From: Leptospira ellinghausenii
GTDB taxonomy: Bacteria > Spirochaetota > Leptospiria > Leptospirales > Leptospiraceae
NCBI RefSeq assembly: GCF_003114815.1
Contig: NZ_BFAZ01000005.1
Coordinates: 186,001 to 250,000 of the forward strand
DNA length: 64,000 nt
Reading direction: 5' to 3'
Below are positions 49,550 through 58,587 of this stretch, in pieces. The notes below the pieces were generated by a model. That model was given only the letters and a program-made list of their open reading frames with translations. It searched no databases and was not told the DNA's origin. How positions within the stretch are numbered: position 1 is the stretch's first letter; each line of letters begins with the position of its first letter. The position numbers and the translations under genes are program-made.

Positions 49550-51544
49550 TTAAATGTTATATGCTGCTTCTAGTCCTTCGAAAAATGCTCGTTTTGCATC
49601 GATGTTTTTTGCATCCTTTGCTCCACCGATTAAAATGATTTTTTGGTTTTGAGATTGTTTTACGTATTGTTCATACAATGAATCTTCTTTTTCCTGGCCA
49701 ACACATAAGACGATCGAATCACAAGGATATAAAAACTCTTCTCCACTTTTAAATACAACAACAAGTCCATCTTTTGTAACTTCCTTATATGTTAATCCTT
49801 GGAAAAACTCAACTCCTTCTGATTCTAACTCTTGTTTTAGAGCCCAAAACGTGGTAGGTCCTAAACCTGCGCCATGTTTTCCATTCCTACGAAAAACTCC
49901 TACCTTGCGTTTCGCTTTTGCAGTTTGGATTACAGCATTCGTAAATGAATTTATATTGTATTTTTGATTGTACGATTCAAGCGTTGGATCATTTTCTTCT
50001 GTTAAACGATGAGCAACGTCTACTCCAATTCCTCCGCCACCAATCACAGCGACCGCTTTTCCAGGAACAAATTTACCTGTTAAGTAATCTGCATAACTTC
50101 CATGCGGCAATAATTCTAATCCTTTTAAATGGAATTCACGTGGGATTACTCCACTTGCAAAGATAACCACATCAGAGTTTTTTGCTTTGATGTTTTCGAT
50201 TGTTGCTTCGGTGTTTAAATGAATTTTTACACCAATCGCATTCAGTTCATTTTTGAAATAACGAATGGTTTCTTTAAATTCTGACTTTCCTGGTATATGT
50301 GATGCCAATTGGAACTGACCTCCAATTTGGTTTCTTTTTTCAAAGATGCTAACATCATGGCCTAATTCTTTTGCGACTCTTGCTGCTTCCAAACCAGCAG
50401 GTCCTGTCCCAATCACTAAAACATTTTTGGGATGTGTAGTTTTTTTGAAGTTATACTTATCTTCATTCATTGCCACAGGATTCACGATACAAGAAACATG
50501 TTTTTCTTGGAACGCATGGTCGAGGCATGCTTGGTTACAAGCAACACAAGTATTGATTCTTGCAGAATTTCCGTTAGATAACTTTTGAACAATTTTTGGA
50601 TCAGCTAAAAACGGCCTTGCCATTGAAATCATATCTACACTTTGTTCGGAAAATACTTTTTCAATCGTGGATGCATCGTTTACACGATTGGAAGCAATGA
50701 TCGGTACTCCCGGAGTGTGTTCTTTGATGCGACGTGCGATGGGAACCCATGCTCCTCTCGGTACAAGTTGGCTTATGGTAGGGATTCTAGATTCATGCCA
50801 TCCAATTCCAATATTTAGAGCTGTCACATTTTCATCACGTAAGGCATTTGATAATCCTATCACTTCTTCAAAACTAGGATTCCCTGGTATCAAATCAATG
50901 CCAGACATTCGGAATATAATGGGAAATCCTTCTGGAAGATTTTTTTTGACAACACGTAATACTTCGATCGAAAAATTCATTCGGCGATTGGCATCACCAC
51001 CAAAATAATCATCACGATGATTTGTCACTGGTGAAAAAAATTGATTTAGTAAATAACCTTCACTCCCCATAATTTCCACGGCACCAAATCCAACTTCGTG
51101 GGCAATTTTTGCAGAACGTCCAAAATCTTCGATTGTTTTCCAACATTCATCTTCTGTTAGCGCTCTTGGCACATAACGATTGATTGGTGCTCTTATGGCA
51201 GATGGAGCAACACAGTTTCGGTCAAATGCGTATCTACCAGCATGAAATAACTGCGCACACATTACCCCTTTTCCTTTCAGGGCTTCATTGAGTAATTTGA
51301 GTTCATTTGCGTGAACTGGGTCTAAAAATTGAAAAAATGATTTTGATCCCTTCCCTTCTTCATTGACACTGATCCCACCAGTGACAATCATTCCGACTCC
51401 ACCTTCAAATCGTTTGCCATAAAATGTAGCCATTCGATGGGCAACCCCAGTCTCTCCTTCCACTCCTAGGTGCATAGAACCCATTAAAAATCGATTGGGT
51501 ACTGTCACATTTCCAAGTTGGATCGGTGTAAAGGCTGTATTCAT
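49550..51544 (-). CDS. fadH: NADPH-dependent 2,4-dienoyl-CoA reductase
   Basis: 664 residues. N-terminal Old Yellow Enzyme barrel with FMN-site motifs (about 1-335; GRSAKIAHEVGFGAVEIMGSEG; FSPVTNHRDDYFGGD), a [4Fe-4S] cluster site CVACNQACLDH plus a later Cys (about 333-352), then FAD- and NADPH-binding Rossmann units (VIGTGPAGLEAARVAKELG; AVIGGGGIGVDVAHRL). This is the FadH architecture that removes conjugated double bases of unsaturated acyl-CoAs, i.e. 2,4-dienoyl units, during beta-oxidation. The ribosome-binding site AGAGGAAG precedes the ATG. First gene of the operon; two palindromic operators lie between it and a divergent TetR gene. Confidence 0.9.
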   Translation of the reverse strand: MNTAFTPIQLGNVTVPNRFLMGSMHLGVEGETGVAHRMATFYGKRFEGGVGMIVTGGISVNEEGKGSKSFFQFLDPVHANELKLLNEALKGKGVMCAQLFHAGRYAFDRNCVAPSAIRAPINRYVPRALTEDECWKTIEDFGRSAKIAHEVGFGAVEIMGSEGYLLNQFFSPVTNHRDDYFGGDANRRMNFSIEVLRVVKKNLPEGFPIIFRMSGIDLIPGNPSFEEVIGLSNALRDENVTALNIGIGWHESRIPTISQLVPRGAWVPIARRIKEHTPGVPIIASNRVNDASTIEKVFSEQSVDMISMARPFLADPKIVQKLSNGNSARINTCVACNQACLDHAFQEKHVSCIVNPVAMNEDKYNFKKTTHPKNVLVIGTGPAGLEAARVAKELGHDVSIFEKRNQIGGQFQLASHIPGKSEFKETIRYFKNELNAIGVKIHLNTEATIENIKAKNSDVVIFASGVIPREFHLKGLELLPHGSYADYLTGKFVPGKAVAVIGGGGIGVDVAHRLTEENDPTLESYNQKYNINSFTNAVIQTAKAKRKVGVFRRNGKHGAGLGPTTFWALKQELESEGVEFFQGLTYKEVTKDGLVVVFKSGEEFLYPCDSIVLCVGQEKEDSLYEQYVKQSQNQKIILIGGAKDAKNIDAKRAFFEGLEAAYNI

Positions 51545-51570
51545 AAAACTTCCTCTGAAATCGAATTAAT

Positions 51571-51583
51571 TTACCATCGGTAA
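51571..51583. promoter_or_regulatory. operator copy 1, TTACC-N3-GGTAA
   Basis: TTACCATCGGTAA, a perfect 5-3-5 palindrome, 27 bases before the fadH start. An equivalent copy lies 42 bases away, about four helical turns, on the same face of DNA. Likely target of the divergent TetR regulator. Confidence 0.8.
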
Positions 51584-51612
51584 TATATTTGAATTCAAAA
51601 ACAAGCAATAAA

Positions 51613-51625
51613 TTACCAACGGTAA
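51613..51625. promoter_or_regulatory. operator copy 2, TTACC-N3-GGTAA
   Basis: TTACCAACGGTAA, same arms as the copy at 51571 with one changed centre base, 18 bases before the TetR start. Position suggests autoregulation of the TetR gene together with control of the fadH operon. Confidence 0.8.
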
Positions 51626-51643
51626 ATATCTAGTAGTCAAGAG

Positions 51644-52324
51644 ATGGAAAACAATCCAAAATGGCAAAAAATGGTAGCAAATAAACGAAAAGGGAAAGCC
51701 AAAACAATCTCACGAGTTGGACGTCCGAACAAAATGAACAGCGTTAATGTTCGCGAGGCGCTGATCCAAGCGGGTGTCGAATTATTAGAAACTACTTCTC
51801 TGGAAGAAATTTCCTTACGAAAGGTTGCTGCAAAAGCAGGTGTCAGCCACGTAGCAAGTTACCATCATTTCGAAAACAAACATGCTTTATTTTCTGCAAT
51901 CGCAGAGATTGGTTTTCAAAAATACTTTGAATCCTATCAAAAGGAATTAGAAAAAACAGAAAAAGACTTCAAAGGTCGTTACCGATCACTTGGTTGGACT
52001 TATTTTCAGTTCATCATGAATAATCGTCAATTCGCAAGGATTATGTTTGGTGGTATGGGAGTTGAATCTAACCTCAATCCCACTTTGTCTTCTGTCTCAA
52101 GAAGAACCTATCGCCAATTACACGAAATCATCAAAATGGGACAAAACTTAGGTCATTTAGAAAAAGGACAAACTAGAGAAAAAACCTTAGCTTCCTGGGC
52201 GATGATCCACGGCATTGCTATGTTGTTCTTGGAAGGTCGATTACAAATGAAAAATGATATAAACGAGATGGAAAAGTTTATCCAAACTGTTACTGAATAT
52301 GCATATAATGGTATGAAAACTTAG
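51644..52324 (+). CDS. TetR-family regulator of the acyl-CoA operon
   Basis: 226 residues. A Lys/Arg-rich N-terminus (about 1-30) precedes the HTH (LRKVAAKAGVSHVASYHHFENKHALF). The effector domain carries FIMNNRQFARIMFGG, resembling TetR_C_33-like or related domains in regulators of lipid metabolism. Divergent from the fadH/acyl-CoA dehydrogenase operon with two palindromic sites between, so it probably represses fatty-acid degradation and responds to an acyl-CoA. Its stop codon directly abuts the stop of another TetR gene on the opposite strand. Confidence 0.87.
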   Translation: MENNPKWQKMVANKRKGKAKTISRVGRPNKMNSVNVREALIQAGVELLETTSLEEISLRKVAAKAGVSHVASYHHFENKHALFSAIAEIGFQKYFESYQKELEKTEKDFKGRYRSLGWTYFQFIMNNRQFARIMFGGMGVESNLNPTLSSVSRRTYRQLHEIIKMGQNLGHLEKGQTREKTLASWAMIHGIAMLFLEGRLQMKNDINEMEKFIQTVTEYAYNGMKT

Positions 52325-52987
52325 TTATTTTCTTGGTTCACAAACTTCAGGAAAATAGTTTAATAAGTAGGATATTGTGGCTTTTTTTGCTTCTGCTACC
52401 ATCCAAGGAGTAAAGTCTCCGTAGGTCCGATAAGAGAGTTTTAACAAAGAATCGGGAATCGAAATAGCAACCCCAAATATTTGGTCTAGGGTATCTAAAT
52501 TTGGTAAATGGAATCTTTCAATTAAACCTTGTTTGGTGAGATTTGCTAATTTTATATCTAATTCCTGGCCAACTAATCTCATATCAGGATTACTCATTCG
52601 ATACCCATAAATTAACCGAGGGAAGGCGATCTCGGAATTTGTTACTTCTATGGCCACATCAATGGATCTTTCAATGTATTCTTTCCATGTTTTGAAAGTT
52701 TCCTTTTTTAAGGCAGTGAGTTTTTCAACCATACCTTCTGAATGTAACAATCGGATTCCATGGAAAATTGCCTCAACATTAGGGAAAAAATGGTAAGCGG
52801 AAGGTCTCGGAATTTTGGCTTTTTTGCAAATATCCGCAAAACTAATCTCTTCTGGTTTTTTTTCTTTTAAAAGTTCAAAAGCAATTGATAACAATTGGGT
52901 ACGTCGGTTCCTTCCCTGTTTACTTGTGAATTTAAACGGCCTTGAAGCAAGGTCAGGAGAGAGGGATGCGTCTACCAATTTATCCAT
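52325..52987 (-). CDS. TetR-family regulator
   Basis: 220 residues. HTH at about 25-75 (ISFADICKKAKIPRPSAYHFFPNVEAIF). The C-terminal domain (YGYRMSNPDMRLVGQELDIK; SLLKLSYRTYGDFTPWMVAEAKKA) is helical and not assigned to a ligand class. It is tail-to-tail with another TetR gene with no gap. Its upstream neighbour is the ceramidase gene on the same strand, but a terminator separates them, so it has its own promoter. Target genes unknown; the ceramidase/glycosidase pair is one possibility. Confidence 0.82.
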   Translation of the reverse strand: MDKLVDASLSPDLASRPFKFTSKQGRNRRTQLLSIAFELLKEKKPEEISFADICKKAKIPRPSAYHFFPNVEAIFHGIRLLHSEGMVEKLTALKKETFKTWKEYIERSIDVAIEVTNSEIAFPRLIYGYRMSNPDMRLVGQELDIKLANLTKQGLIERFHLPNLDTLDQIFGVAISIPDSLLKLSYRTYGDFTPWMVAEAKKATISYLLNYFPEVCEPRK

Positions 52988-53033
52988 AGTACGATCATCT
53001 CTCGGAATCTCACCTAGTCAATCCCGTTGCGAA

Positions 53034-53063
53034 GAAAAAATCCTGACCCATCCCTGGGCCAGG
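53034..53063 (-). terminator. rho-independent terminator of the ceramidase gene
   Basis: On the minus strand CCTGGCCC and GGGTCAGG pair (one G-T) around loop AGGGAT, followed by ATTTTTTC. It begins 22 bases after the ceramidase stop. Confidence 0.85.
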
Positions 53064-53085
53064 CGAGGTGATTGTTCAGATATTC

Positions 53086-55248
53086 CTATTGGATCGTAAA
53101 ATTGTTTGTCACTCCTTGGTAGGCACTGATGGCACCAGTCCAACCCGATTTCCAGTGTCCACGATGGCGAATGCGGTAAGTTCCTTTTGGATACGAAGTA
53201 GAATCCCAGGATGTTGTAATTTTCGAATATGCGATTCCATCTCGTTGCCATCTATAAGTGGTAGATGGATCGTTATCTCGGGCAACCACTGTCCATGTTG
53301 AACCGTTTTGTCGTTCAATGTCAACAAAGCTACTTCCAATTAACATATTGTTTTTTGGATGAGCACCCCAGAAAACAGCTGTTACTTTAGCTCCACTTGC
53401 ATAACTAGGAGACGGTTGTGTTATCACATTTCCAAAACTTTTAAATAAGGGAACATCATCAAATACAACTCCAGTTTGGAATGTAGCTTGGTTATTTGTC
53501 AGATCTGCTGGGGTTGGACCACTAGGAACAGATACGCCATTTCGTAAAGCGGATGCCAATTTTCCGAATTCTTGTTCATAAGCTTTTAGTGTGTGTGGTC
53601 CAAATTGAGTAGATGCACCTTCATACTGTTGGGAAGAATATTCTTCTCTTGTCGTGAGGTAGGAAGTGTATGAATTGGCTAGTGCTGAAATGACCGTATA
53701 ATCGTTTTGCATTATATTTTTTACAAGAGAACGGATTCTTCTCCCAGCCATCGTTGAGACCTCTGCAGGTATTGCTAAAATCGATAAATTTCCAATTTTG
53801 ACAATTTGAATCGGAATGACAGGTGGTGTCCAAGGATTTCCATCAAAACTTGCTACACCCGTTGGAATGAGTACTGGTTTTTCCGCATGACATAACTTAT
53901 ATGATTCACTCACTGAAGTTGGCCATAATACTCCGAGTGCCCCTCCAAGAAAACTCGCTTTGAATGCATCAGCAGTATTTGTATTCCAATCTAAAGAATC
54001 TACAGTAGTTCCTTCATCAAAAAAATCAACTGAGACAGCATTGTCTTCAACACTACCAGCAGAAAAAGATGCACCCATACCGGCAGGACAAGTTGTGGTT
54101 CCTACGCTACTAACATAGAGATTAGAAAAGTTAACATATGTATGACGAAAATCAACGGATCCAGTCAATTGAGTATTTGCAGATTGGTATAAACTGACAG
54201 CTTTTTGGTATTGTTTATCTGCAATGATATTCTGCCTAACATAATCATTCACACCATCAGCAGGTCCCCATAAATTTGGAGTTACATCACCCGCGTTTGA
54301 CTGAGCAAAGGCAGCGACAAAGGTTTGGTTTGCAGAATAGTTAGTTCCCTTTGTTTTCTCAAACAAATAGGAAGCCAATCCTTTATTGTCTCCACCGATG
54401 AGTTTATTAGAGGGTCCAACATTTGTTGGATGAACAGCAAACCAGTTTACCATCCCAAGTTCTCTTCCATCAGAAGCCACTAATTTTAATAGTGTCATTG
54501 TTTGGTCGACATTGGATGAATAAAAATTACGTTCACTAGCAGGATTTTTATCATATGCTTCAATAGATCGGTTTTTACTCGCATCAGTGAGTTCTCCTTG
54601 GTTGATATAAACATTTCCTGGAACTAAATTCTGATGTGCTAATTTGATTGATCGGTAAATTCCATTTACGATCACATCAAAGTTTTCTTTAATGAAACCT
54701 GCAGTTGTGGCATTGTATAAAAAATAATGAGAATAACCACCTGGCCCACTATGAGTGTGAGTCGCAGATAATAAAACATTGGCTTCTGAATAATATGGTG
54801 CAAGTTCCCCATCAGTCGCAATTTTTTTACTTACTGCTTGTTTGATGGATTGGAAAATCATTCCTAAATCAGCACTGACAAACACAACACGTTTGGAAGC
54901 ATCGCCAATGATGTATGCTCTTGACCAGAGACGCATATAAATCCCTTCCGTCTTTTGTGCAGTCTCTGCAAATCCCATCATACCAACTTCTGCGGCAGGA
55001 CCAGTAATATCAGATATTCCAACACCAACTAAGTAAGGTGAAGAACCGAGACTTGGAGCTACAGAACGACTGAAGCCAGAACCAGAATTAAGTTCCGAAT
55101 TCATACCATTCGATTGTTCCAATTGGTCGGTTCCAACTAAACCAAGTATGGCGGACTGGGACGGCTTTTTGTCTGAACAAGCCAATACAAAAAGAAAGGA
55201 CACGATGGATACACTCACGCGAACCAAGGGACTTATTTGGGATTTCAT
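53086..55248 (-). CDS. neutral ceramidase, lipoprotein
   Basis: 720 residues. Signal with lipobox-like FVLAC (Cys24), so membrane-anchored and exported. The ceramidase core starts at VGVGISDITGPAAEVGMMGFA (about 75-93) and includes RLWSRAYII, ATHTHSGPGGYSHY (162-175, zinc His), NWFAVHPTNVG (His273) and AFAQSNAGDVTPN (313-325). The nucleophile hexapeptide is normally GDVSPN; here Ser is replaced by Thr323. A C-terminal Ig-like domain (about 590-720) completes the known layout. Neutral ceramidases split ceramide into sphingosine and fatty acid. Divergent from an endoglycoceramidase-like gene, which could supply ceramide. A terminator follows. Confidence 0.9.
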   Translation of the reverse strand: MKSQISPLVRVSVSIVSFLFVLACSDKKPSQSAILGLVGTDQLEQSNGMNSELNSGSGFSRSVAPSLGSSPYLVGVGISDITGPAAEVGMMGFAETAQKTEGIYMRLWSRAYIIGDASKRVVFVSADLGMIFQSIKQAVSKKIATDGELAPYYSEANVLLSATHTHSGPGGYSHYFLYNATTAGFIKENFDVIVNGIYRSIKLAHQNLVPGNVYINQGELTDASKNRSIEAYDKNPASERNFYSSNVDQTMTLLKLVASDGRELGMVNWFAVHPTNVGPSNKLIGGDNKGLASYLFEKTKGTNYSANQTFVAAFAQSNAGDVTPNLWGPADGVNDYVRQNIIADKQYQKAVSLYQSANTQLTGSVDFRHTYVNFSNLYVSSVGTTTCPAGMGASFSAGSVEDNAVSVDFFDEGTTVDSLDWNTNTADAFKASFLGGALGVLWPTSVSESYKLCHAEKPVLIPTGVASFDGNPWTPPVIPIQIVKIGNLSILAIPAEVSTMAGRRIRSLVKNIMQNDYTVISALANSYTSYLTTREEYSSQQYEGASTQFGPHTLKAYEQEFGKLASALRNGVSVPSGPTPADLTNNQATFQTGVVFDDVPLFKSFGNVITQPSPSYASGAKVTAVFWGAHPKNNMLIGSSFVDIERQNGSTWTVVARDNDPSTTYRWQRDGIAYSKITTSWDSTSYPKGTYRIRHRGHWKSGWTGAISAYQGVTNNFTIQ

Positions 55249-55552
55249 ATACTCTCTCCGAATCTAAATTTCTCAATCATACATTTTTTCGCTTCTATCT
55301 GCCAAAGGAACCCTTGGGTCAAATCTGGGGATTAAGTCTAAACGATGTTAAAAATATGGCAAGAAAATAATCGACAATAGTCGGGTTTTATTTGACCAAT
55401 GTTCAGAAATCCCCCTTTCCGTGGCTTTATACGAGTCCTCCAGGAACTTTCCCTTCAAGTTATGGTATTTCTATGTCATTTTTTTACTCGACACGTGTCG
55501 GCTATTATGAAGGAACTGTCACCGAATCACAAAGAGATACAGAGAGGAAAGT
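55249..55552. promoter_or_regulatory. divergent promoter region between ceramidase and GH5 genes, with two CGAC-N4-GTCG palindromes
   Basis: 304 bases without a supported gene. It contains CGACAATAGTCG (55372-55383) and CGACACGTGTCG (55489-55500, perfect 12-bp palindrome), sharing the frame CGAC-N4-GTCG. They are 117 bases apart. Both lie between the two divergent genes and could bind one shared regulator. AGAGGAAAG just before 55553 is the GH5 ribosome-binding site. Small reading frames here lack support. Confidence 0.5.
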
Positions 55553-57655
55553 ATGGACCAACAAATCAAACGAAACTATAATTGGAGACAAATTGTAAGC
55601 TGTCTAGTAACAACCTTATGTTTGTTATGTGCTCCAACGAGCGAAGGACCCAAACTCCTACTTCCATTTGTTCAAACATCCCAAACGGAAACAAACTTTG
55701 GTGCTCAGATTTTGGGTAGTGATAAGTCCATAACAGAATCTACAAATTTGAACCATGATTTAAATTATCTCAATTCCGCAGAAACTCGTGAGTTATTTGT
55801 TTCCAATAAATCATTTGAAAATAAAACGGATGCGATTTGGATTGATGGACTTGGCCGCGAAACAACATTCCGAGGGTTTAATGTATCTGGTAACGTTAAA
55901 TTAGTCGAACATGGATTCAAACCGTTTCAGAATACAAATGATATTGAATTTGCTTTGAATGGATTGACGAAGACAACTGGTTCTAATATCATTCGATACA
56001 CAATTGCATGGGAAGGTGTTCATCCAGATGTAGATAAAATTGATTATTCATATTTGGATGAAGTGATTTCTCAAATCAAGAAAGTAACTTCGAAAAATAT
56101 TTACGTTCTACTCGATTACCACCAAGATTTGTTCTCAAGACACTTATTCAATCAGAACTCCTGGCATACGGGAAATGGTGCACCTTTATGGATTACTAAA
56201 AATGGAAATTATCCAAAGGAATACTGTGGTATTGTATGCGCTAGTTGGAGTCAAAATAATTTAACAAACGAAGCAATCAGAAGAGCCTTTAGAAATTTTT
56301 GGAACAATGCTCCCGTAAATACATCATCAGGTGTTCGTTATATGCAAACGGAATACCTTTGGCAAATTGAAAAAACAGTTTCTTATATCAAAAATCAATT
56401 ATCACCAGAAGAGTTTTCTTACGTCATAGGACTAGATCCATTGAATGAACCAGTGGATGGCGGAATGGAAGGTTTAACCCCAAAACGCTGGGATAATGAA
56501 AAACTTTGGCCCATGTACCAAAAAATTAGAACCATCCTCAATCAAAATGGTTGGGCAAACAAATGGGTTTTTGCGGAACCGCTTGTGTTTTGGAATACAA
56601 ACATTGGTTCTGCGATTGCACCTGCTACTGGAGGGGGACATTTAAATGCTCCTCCCGGACAAGGGTTTGTCTTCAATTCACATTTTTATGATGCAGGGAG
56701 GATGGGAACAGATTTAACCGGAATCGACAATGCCACATATTTTAAATACTTAGATGAAATTAGAACAGAAGCAAGGTTTTTAAAAATACCTATGTTTCTC
56801 AGTGAATTTGGCATGTGGTTAAAAGGAACTGGTGCCAAAGACACTCCTCGTATGATCAATGCGGTATACCAAGCTATGGAAATTTCCGACAAAGAACAAT
56901 CGACAAAAACCAGATTTGCCGATTTTTACAATCCAGTTGTTTCAGGTACTCAGTGGCATTGGGATTATTATTATGACCACCATGCTGAATACAAAAATGG
57001 AAATCCTAACAAACTTGTTACAACCAAGGATGCATGGAATGATGAAGACTTCTCTGTGGTTGGAAATTATGGAACCAGTTTGAATGTAGATCCATTTGTC
57101 ATCTCAAGAGCTTATGTTCGTAAATCACAAGGCCGTTTAATCACCAGTCATTACAATGCAATTGGGTTTGATACTTGGAATAAAATGTTTTCTTGGGCAG
57201 CAATCAAACCAGGTAACAATGAAGCCAAACAATTTGGAGACAAACGATTTTTGATCGTCATTTGGAGAGGACGGAATTCCGATGCACCTTCCGAATTTTA
57301 TCTACCACCACATTTTGATCCTTCTAAAGTCATCGTGATGACTGAAAAAAAATTATACACAGGTGCAATACCAAATGTTCCAACAAACCAGCCAAACGAA
57401 GTTGTGATCACGGCTGATCCAAAACGGGAAATAGGAGCTGGAAATGTTTTATACCTTTGGGATGATTTGGACTTAGATGAAAACCAATCTTCTTCCTATC
57501 ATTATGCACTCGTTGTGAACAAAGAAAACACAACATATCCAACTGCTACCTTACAAGAACTCCAATCAAAGTTAAACCAAAGGATTCTAGTAGAAGGAAA
57601 AAGCCCGATTTACCTCATCGGTAAGATGACTTACGGTGGTTACCCAAACGAATGA
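55553..57655 (+). CDS. glycoside hydrolase family 5, endoglycoceramidase-like
   Basis: 700 residues. N-terminal export signal with Cys23/Cys26 near its end (possible lipoprotein), a Ser/Thr/Asn-rich linker (about 40-90), then the catalytic barrel: DGLGRETTFRGFNVSGNVKL (98-117), LLDYHQDLFSRHLF (186-199), GLDPLNEP with acid/base Glu299, HFYDAGR, and LSEFGMW with nucleophile Glu418. The RGFNVSGN and DYHQDLFSR segments fit the endoglycoceramidase branch of GH5, enzymes that release the whole glycan from glycosphingolipids leaving ceramide. A C-terminal beta domain follows (about 520-700). The divergent neutral ceramidase supports this reading. Cellulase-type activity is the main alternative. Confidence 0.82.
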   Translation: MDQQIKRNYNWRQIVSCLVTTLCLLCAPTSEGPKLLLPFVQTSQTETNFGAQILGSDKSITESTNLNHDLNYLNSAETRELFVSNKSFENKTDAIWIDGLGRETTFRGFNVSGNVKLVEHGFKPFQNTNDIEFALNGLTKTTGSNIIRYTIAWEGVHPDVDKIDYSYLDEVISQIKKVTSKNIYVLLDYHQDLFSRHLFNQNSWHTGNGAPLWITKNGNYPKEYCGIVCASWSQNNLTNEAIRRAFRNFWNNAPVNTSSGVRYMQTEYLWQIEKTVSYIKNQLSPEEFSYVIGLDPLNEPVDGGMEGLTPKRWDNEKLWPMYQKIRTILNQNGWANKWVFAEPLVFWNTNIGSAIAPATGGGHLNAPPGQGFVFNSHFYDAGRMGTDLTGIDNATYFKYLDEIRTEARFLKIPMFLSEFGMWLKGTGAKDTPRMINAVYQAMEISDKEQSTKTRFADFYNPVVSGTQWHWDYYYDHHAEYKNGNPNKLVTTKDAWNDEDFSVVGNYGTSLNVDPFVISRAYVRKSQGRLITSHYNAIGFDTWNKMFSWAAIKPGNNEAKQFGDKRFLIVIWRGRNSDAPSEFYLPPHFDPSKVIVMTEKKLYTGAIPNVPTNQPNEVVITADPKREIGAGNVLYLWDDLDLDENQSSSYHYALVVNKENTTYPTATLQELQSKLNQRILVEGKSPIYLIGKMTYGGYPNE

Positions 57656-57665
57656 TTTCTTTAAA

Positions 57666-57702
57666 GAAGGGAATGGACGATCACCATTCCCTTCTTTTTT
57701 TT
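57666..57702 (+). terminator. rho-independent terminator of the GH5 gene
   Basis: A perfect 11-bp stem (GAAGGGAATGG with CCATTCCCTTC), a 7-base loop and then eight T. It lies 10 bases after the stop codon and may also serve the convergent NmrA-like gene. Confidence 0.95.
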
Positions 57703-57705
57703 ATC

Positions 57706-58533
57706 TCAAAATTTGGAATTCCAAACTCCTGATTTTGCTGGTTCTTTTACATAATATTTGAAATCTTTTGGTTTTCTTCCCATCGCGGTTTCAAAGTCAT
57801 TTCGGATAAATTCGTTTCTACCATCTAACACAGTTTCAAACAAATATTGGATGAGCCAAATCGTTTCCTTGGACAATCCAAAATCACCTAACATTGAAAT
57901 ATAATCCTGAAGCGGAATTTCCTCAAAAGGAATCGACTCCTTGATTTCATTTGCAATGAACCTAAATGTTTCCTCAAAACTATAAAGAGTTGGTCCAGTT
58001 AATTCATAAAGTTTTCCAACATGTTTTTGATTTACGAGAGAGTCGACAGTTAGATCTGTTAGATCATCTAAATCAATAAATGGTTCCTTAATTTTGATTT
58101 TCGGAAAAATGATTTTTCTCTGTAAAATTGCATCCAAAAACATACCTTCACTGAAATTTTGAAAAAACCAACTCGAACGTAAGATTGTCCATTCCAATCC
58201 AGATCCTTGCACTAACTTCTCGCAAGTGATTGCCTCAGGTTCACCTCTACCTGACAGTAGTACAAGACGTTTGACCTTACATTTTATAGCAAGATCAACT
58301 AATGTTTGTATATGATGTATTGATGTTGGAACCGCCAAATCGAGTTGGTAGGAAATGTAAATATGATCTACACCTTTTATCAGTGTTTCCCAAGATTCAG
58401 TTTTTTCCCAATCAAAGGAAGGATTGGATTTTCTTGATCCCAACCGAATCGGAATATCCAATTGGTTAAGTTTCTTTACGATTCTACTTCCAGTTTTTCC
58501 ACTGGAACCTAATATTATATTTAATGGTTTCAT
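57706..58533 (-). CDS. NmrA-like NAD(P)-binding protein
   Basis: About 275 residues from ATG 58533; TTG 58548 and ATG 58539 lie in frame just upstream and none has a convincing ribosome-binding site. The N-terminal Rossmann motif ILGSSGKTGSRIVKKL matches the GxxGxxG of atypical short-chain dehydrogenases. LVLLSGRGEPEA, WTILRSSWFFQNF and IDLDDLTDLTVDSL are typical of NmrA/quinone-oxidoreductase-2-like proteins. No catalytic Tyr-x3-Lys is seen, so it may sense or use NAD(P) on an unknown substrate. It follows the AraC-family gene on the same strand after a 54-base gap and is probably its target or operon partner. Confidence 0.82.
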   Translation of the reverse strand: MKPLNIILGSSGKTGSRIVKKLNQLDIPIRLGSRKSNPSFDWEKTESWETLIKGVDHIYISYQLDLAVPTSIHHIQTLVDLAIKCKVKRLVLLSGRGEPEAITCEKLVQGSGLEWTILRSSWFFQNFSEGMFLDAILQRKIIFPKIKIKEPFIDLDDLTDLTVDSLVNQKHVGKLYELTGPTLYSFEETFRFIANEIKESIPFEEIPLQDYISMLGDFGLSKETIWLIQYLFETVLDGRNEFIRNDFETAMGRKPKDFKYYVKEPAKSGVWNSKF

Positions 58534-58587
58534 CACCATAGCATACAAAAAAAATCATTTTAAAAATTGGATAAACCCGACACTGCA

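Noticed and set aside
55392..55598. 68-residue plus-strand frame before the GH5 gene
   Set aside because: It overlaps the GH5 start in another frame, spans the regulatory palindromes, and encodes nothing recognisable.
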